Positions 63,573 through 64,000 of a stretch of DNA of 64,000 nt are shown in pieces. The translations under genes were made by a program, and so were the position numbers. The stretch comes from Gordonia hankookensis (GTDB taxonomy: Bacteria; Actinomycetota; Actinomycetes; Mycobacteriales; Mycobacteriaceae). Within the stretch, counting starts at the first letter, position 1. Each line of letters starts with the position of its first letter. Under the pieces are notes generated by a model, which was given only the letters and a program-made list of their open reading frames with translations, was not told where the DNA came from and ran no database searches. The DNA lies in assembly GCF_014673215.1 (NCBI RefSeq), contig NZ_JACWMS010000001.1, positions 930,001 to 994,000 on the forward strand. Direction: 5' to 3'.

Positions 63573-64000
63573 ATGCCTGAGCAATCACAAGGGCGTCATA
63601 CGGTCGATGACCTGTACCGCCCCGAGGACGCCGATGCCGACGCTCACGGCGACGACGTGGTGACGCCGCCCGCGGAACTGCACCGCATGTGGGACCCCCT
63701 CACGGATCCGCTCGATCCGGCCGATCTGTTGCCGCTCGACGAGCCCGGCGATCCCAGTTTGTGGGAGCGTGACCTGCACCCGCGCGAGGCCATCACCTGG
63801 GAAGAGTTCACTGCACGTGCCGAGTCCGCACCGGAACGCCGCGACGTCGGCCCGCTGGAGAACTCGAACGGCGTGCCGTCACATCACGGAGACGAGTCGA
63901 CCAGCTCAGCCGTGGCTGCGCAGCCCGCCGCCGGTGCCGCCGATCCGAATCCCGGCCGGCCTGCGTGGCCGGGTGGCCCTGCTCCGGCCGATCCGCATGC
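63573..64000 (+). CDS. Unrecognised acidic, Pro/Ala-rich protein (N-terminal part)
   Basis: The frame opens at ATG 63573 after GAGGAG and runs without a stop past the right edge; 142 codons are visible. The protein starts MPEQSQGRHTVDDLYRPEDA. The first ~90 residues are rich in Asp, Glu and Leu (for example PLTDPLDPADLLPLDEPGD, then LWERDLHPREAITWEEF), and then it becomes low-complexity Pro/Ala/Gly. There is no signal peptide and no membrane segment, so it is probably cytoplasmic and disordered in this part. Such leaders precede an ATPase or other folded domain in some actinomycete proteins, but nothing visible here identifies one. It diverges from the NRPS operon and may share its control region. 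Confidence 0.75.
   Translation, partial: MPEQSQGRHTVDDLYRPEDADADAHGDDVVTPPAELHRMWDPLTDPLDPADLLPLDEPGDPSLWERDLHPREAITWEEFTARAESAPERRDVGPLENSNGVPSHHGDESTSSAVAAQPAAGAADPNPGRPAWPGGPAPADPH

Overview
The window is high-GC DNA with dense codon use. Nearly all of it is one minus-strand non-ribosomal peptide synthetase (NRPS) operon. The GC bias, the adenylation-domain style (PRSVEMVVAIHAV, MRPTVWMVLD, NSAGKLDRRALPEPEF) and the DrrB/DrrC-type permease beside it fit a mycolic-acid actinomycete (Mycobacteriales: Gordonia, Rhodococcus, Nocardia or Williamsia type). The genus is an inference and I cannot fix it.

Layout, left to right: (1) 1-387 (+), the 3' end of an ABC-2 permease. (2) 399-740 (-), a small protein that I read as a freestanding N-terminal adenylation-domain fragment ('stub'). 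(3) 937-1158 (-), an MbtH-like protein. (4) 1246-54966 (-), one uninterrupted 17,906-codon NRPS gene. (5) 54963-63092 (-), a 2,709-codon NRPS gene that starts the assembly line and overlaps gene 4 by 4 nt (GTGA). (6) 63093-63572, a divergent intergenic region with an operator-like palindrome. (7) 63573 to the right edge (+), the start of an unrecognised acidic/proline-rich protein. Transcription order of the operon is 5, 4, 3, 2, about 62 kb.

The assembly line has 17 adenylation domains, 17 condensation domains, 17 carrier domains, four epimerases (modules 5, 7, 10, 13) and one terminal thioesterase. Every condensation domain keeps HHxxxDG. The four that follow epimerases are of the D-accepting type, so the order is self-consistent. 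The first condensation domain is starter-like, which suggests an N-acylated (lipo)peptide. Reading the specificity pockets by eye gives: (acyl?)-Ser1 - X2 - X3 - X4 - D-X5 - X6 - D-X7 - Ser8 - Ser9 - D-X10 - X11 - X12 - D-X13 - X14 - X15 - X16 - X17 - release. Only Ser1, Ser8 and Ser9 have codes I recognise. Modules 4, 5, 7, 11, 12, 13, 14 and 16 share an unassigned Ser-like pocket of the type D(V/C)(P/A)(H/D)xxLVE. Modules 2, 6, 10, 15 and 17 have apolar pockets.

The most unusual feature is module 3. It is cut between its C domain (end of the first protein) and its A domain (start of the giant protein). Both sides of the cut carry an 80-90 residue A-domain-like stub without catalytic motifs, and the operon ends with a third, freestanding stub gene. 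I propose these as a docking or assembly device. The MbtH protein should support the A domains, and the permease is a candidate exporter.
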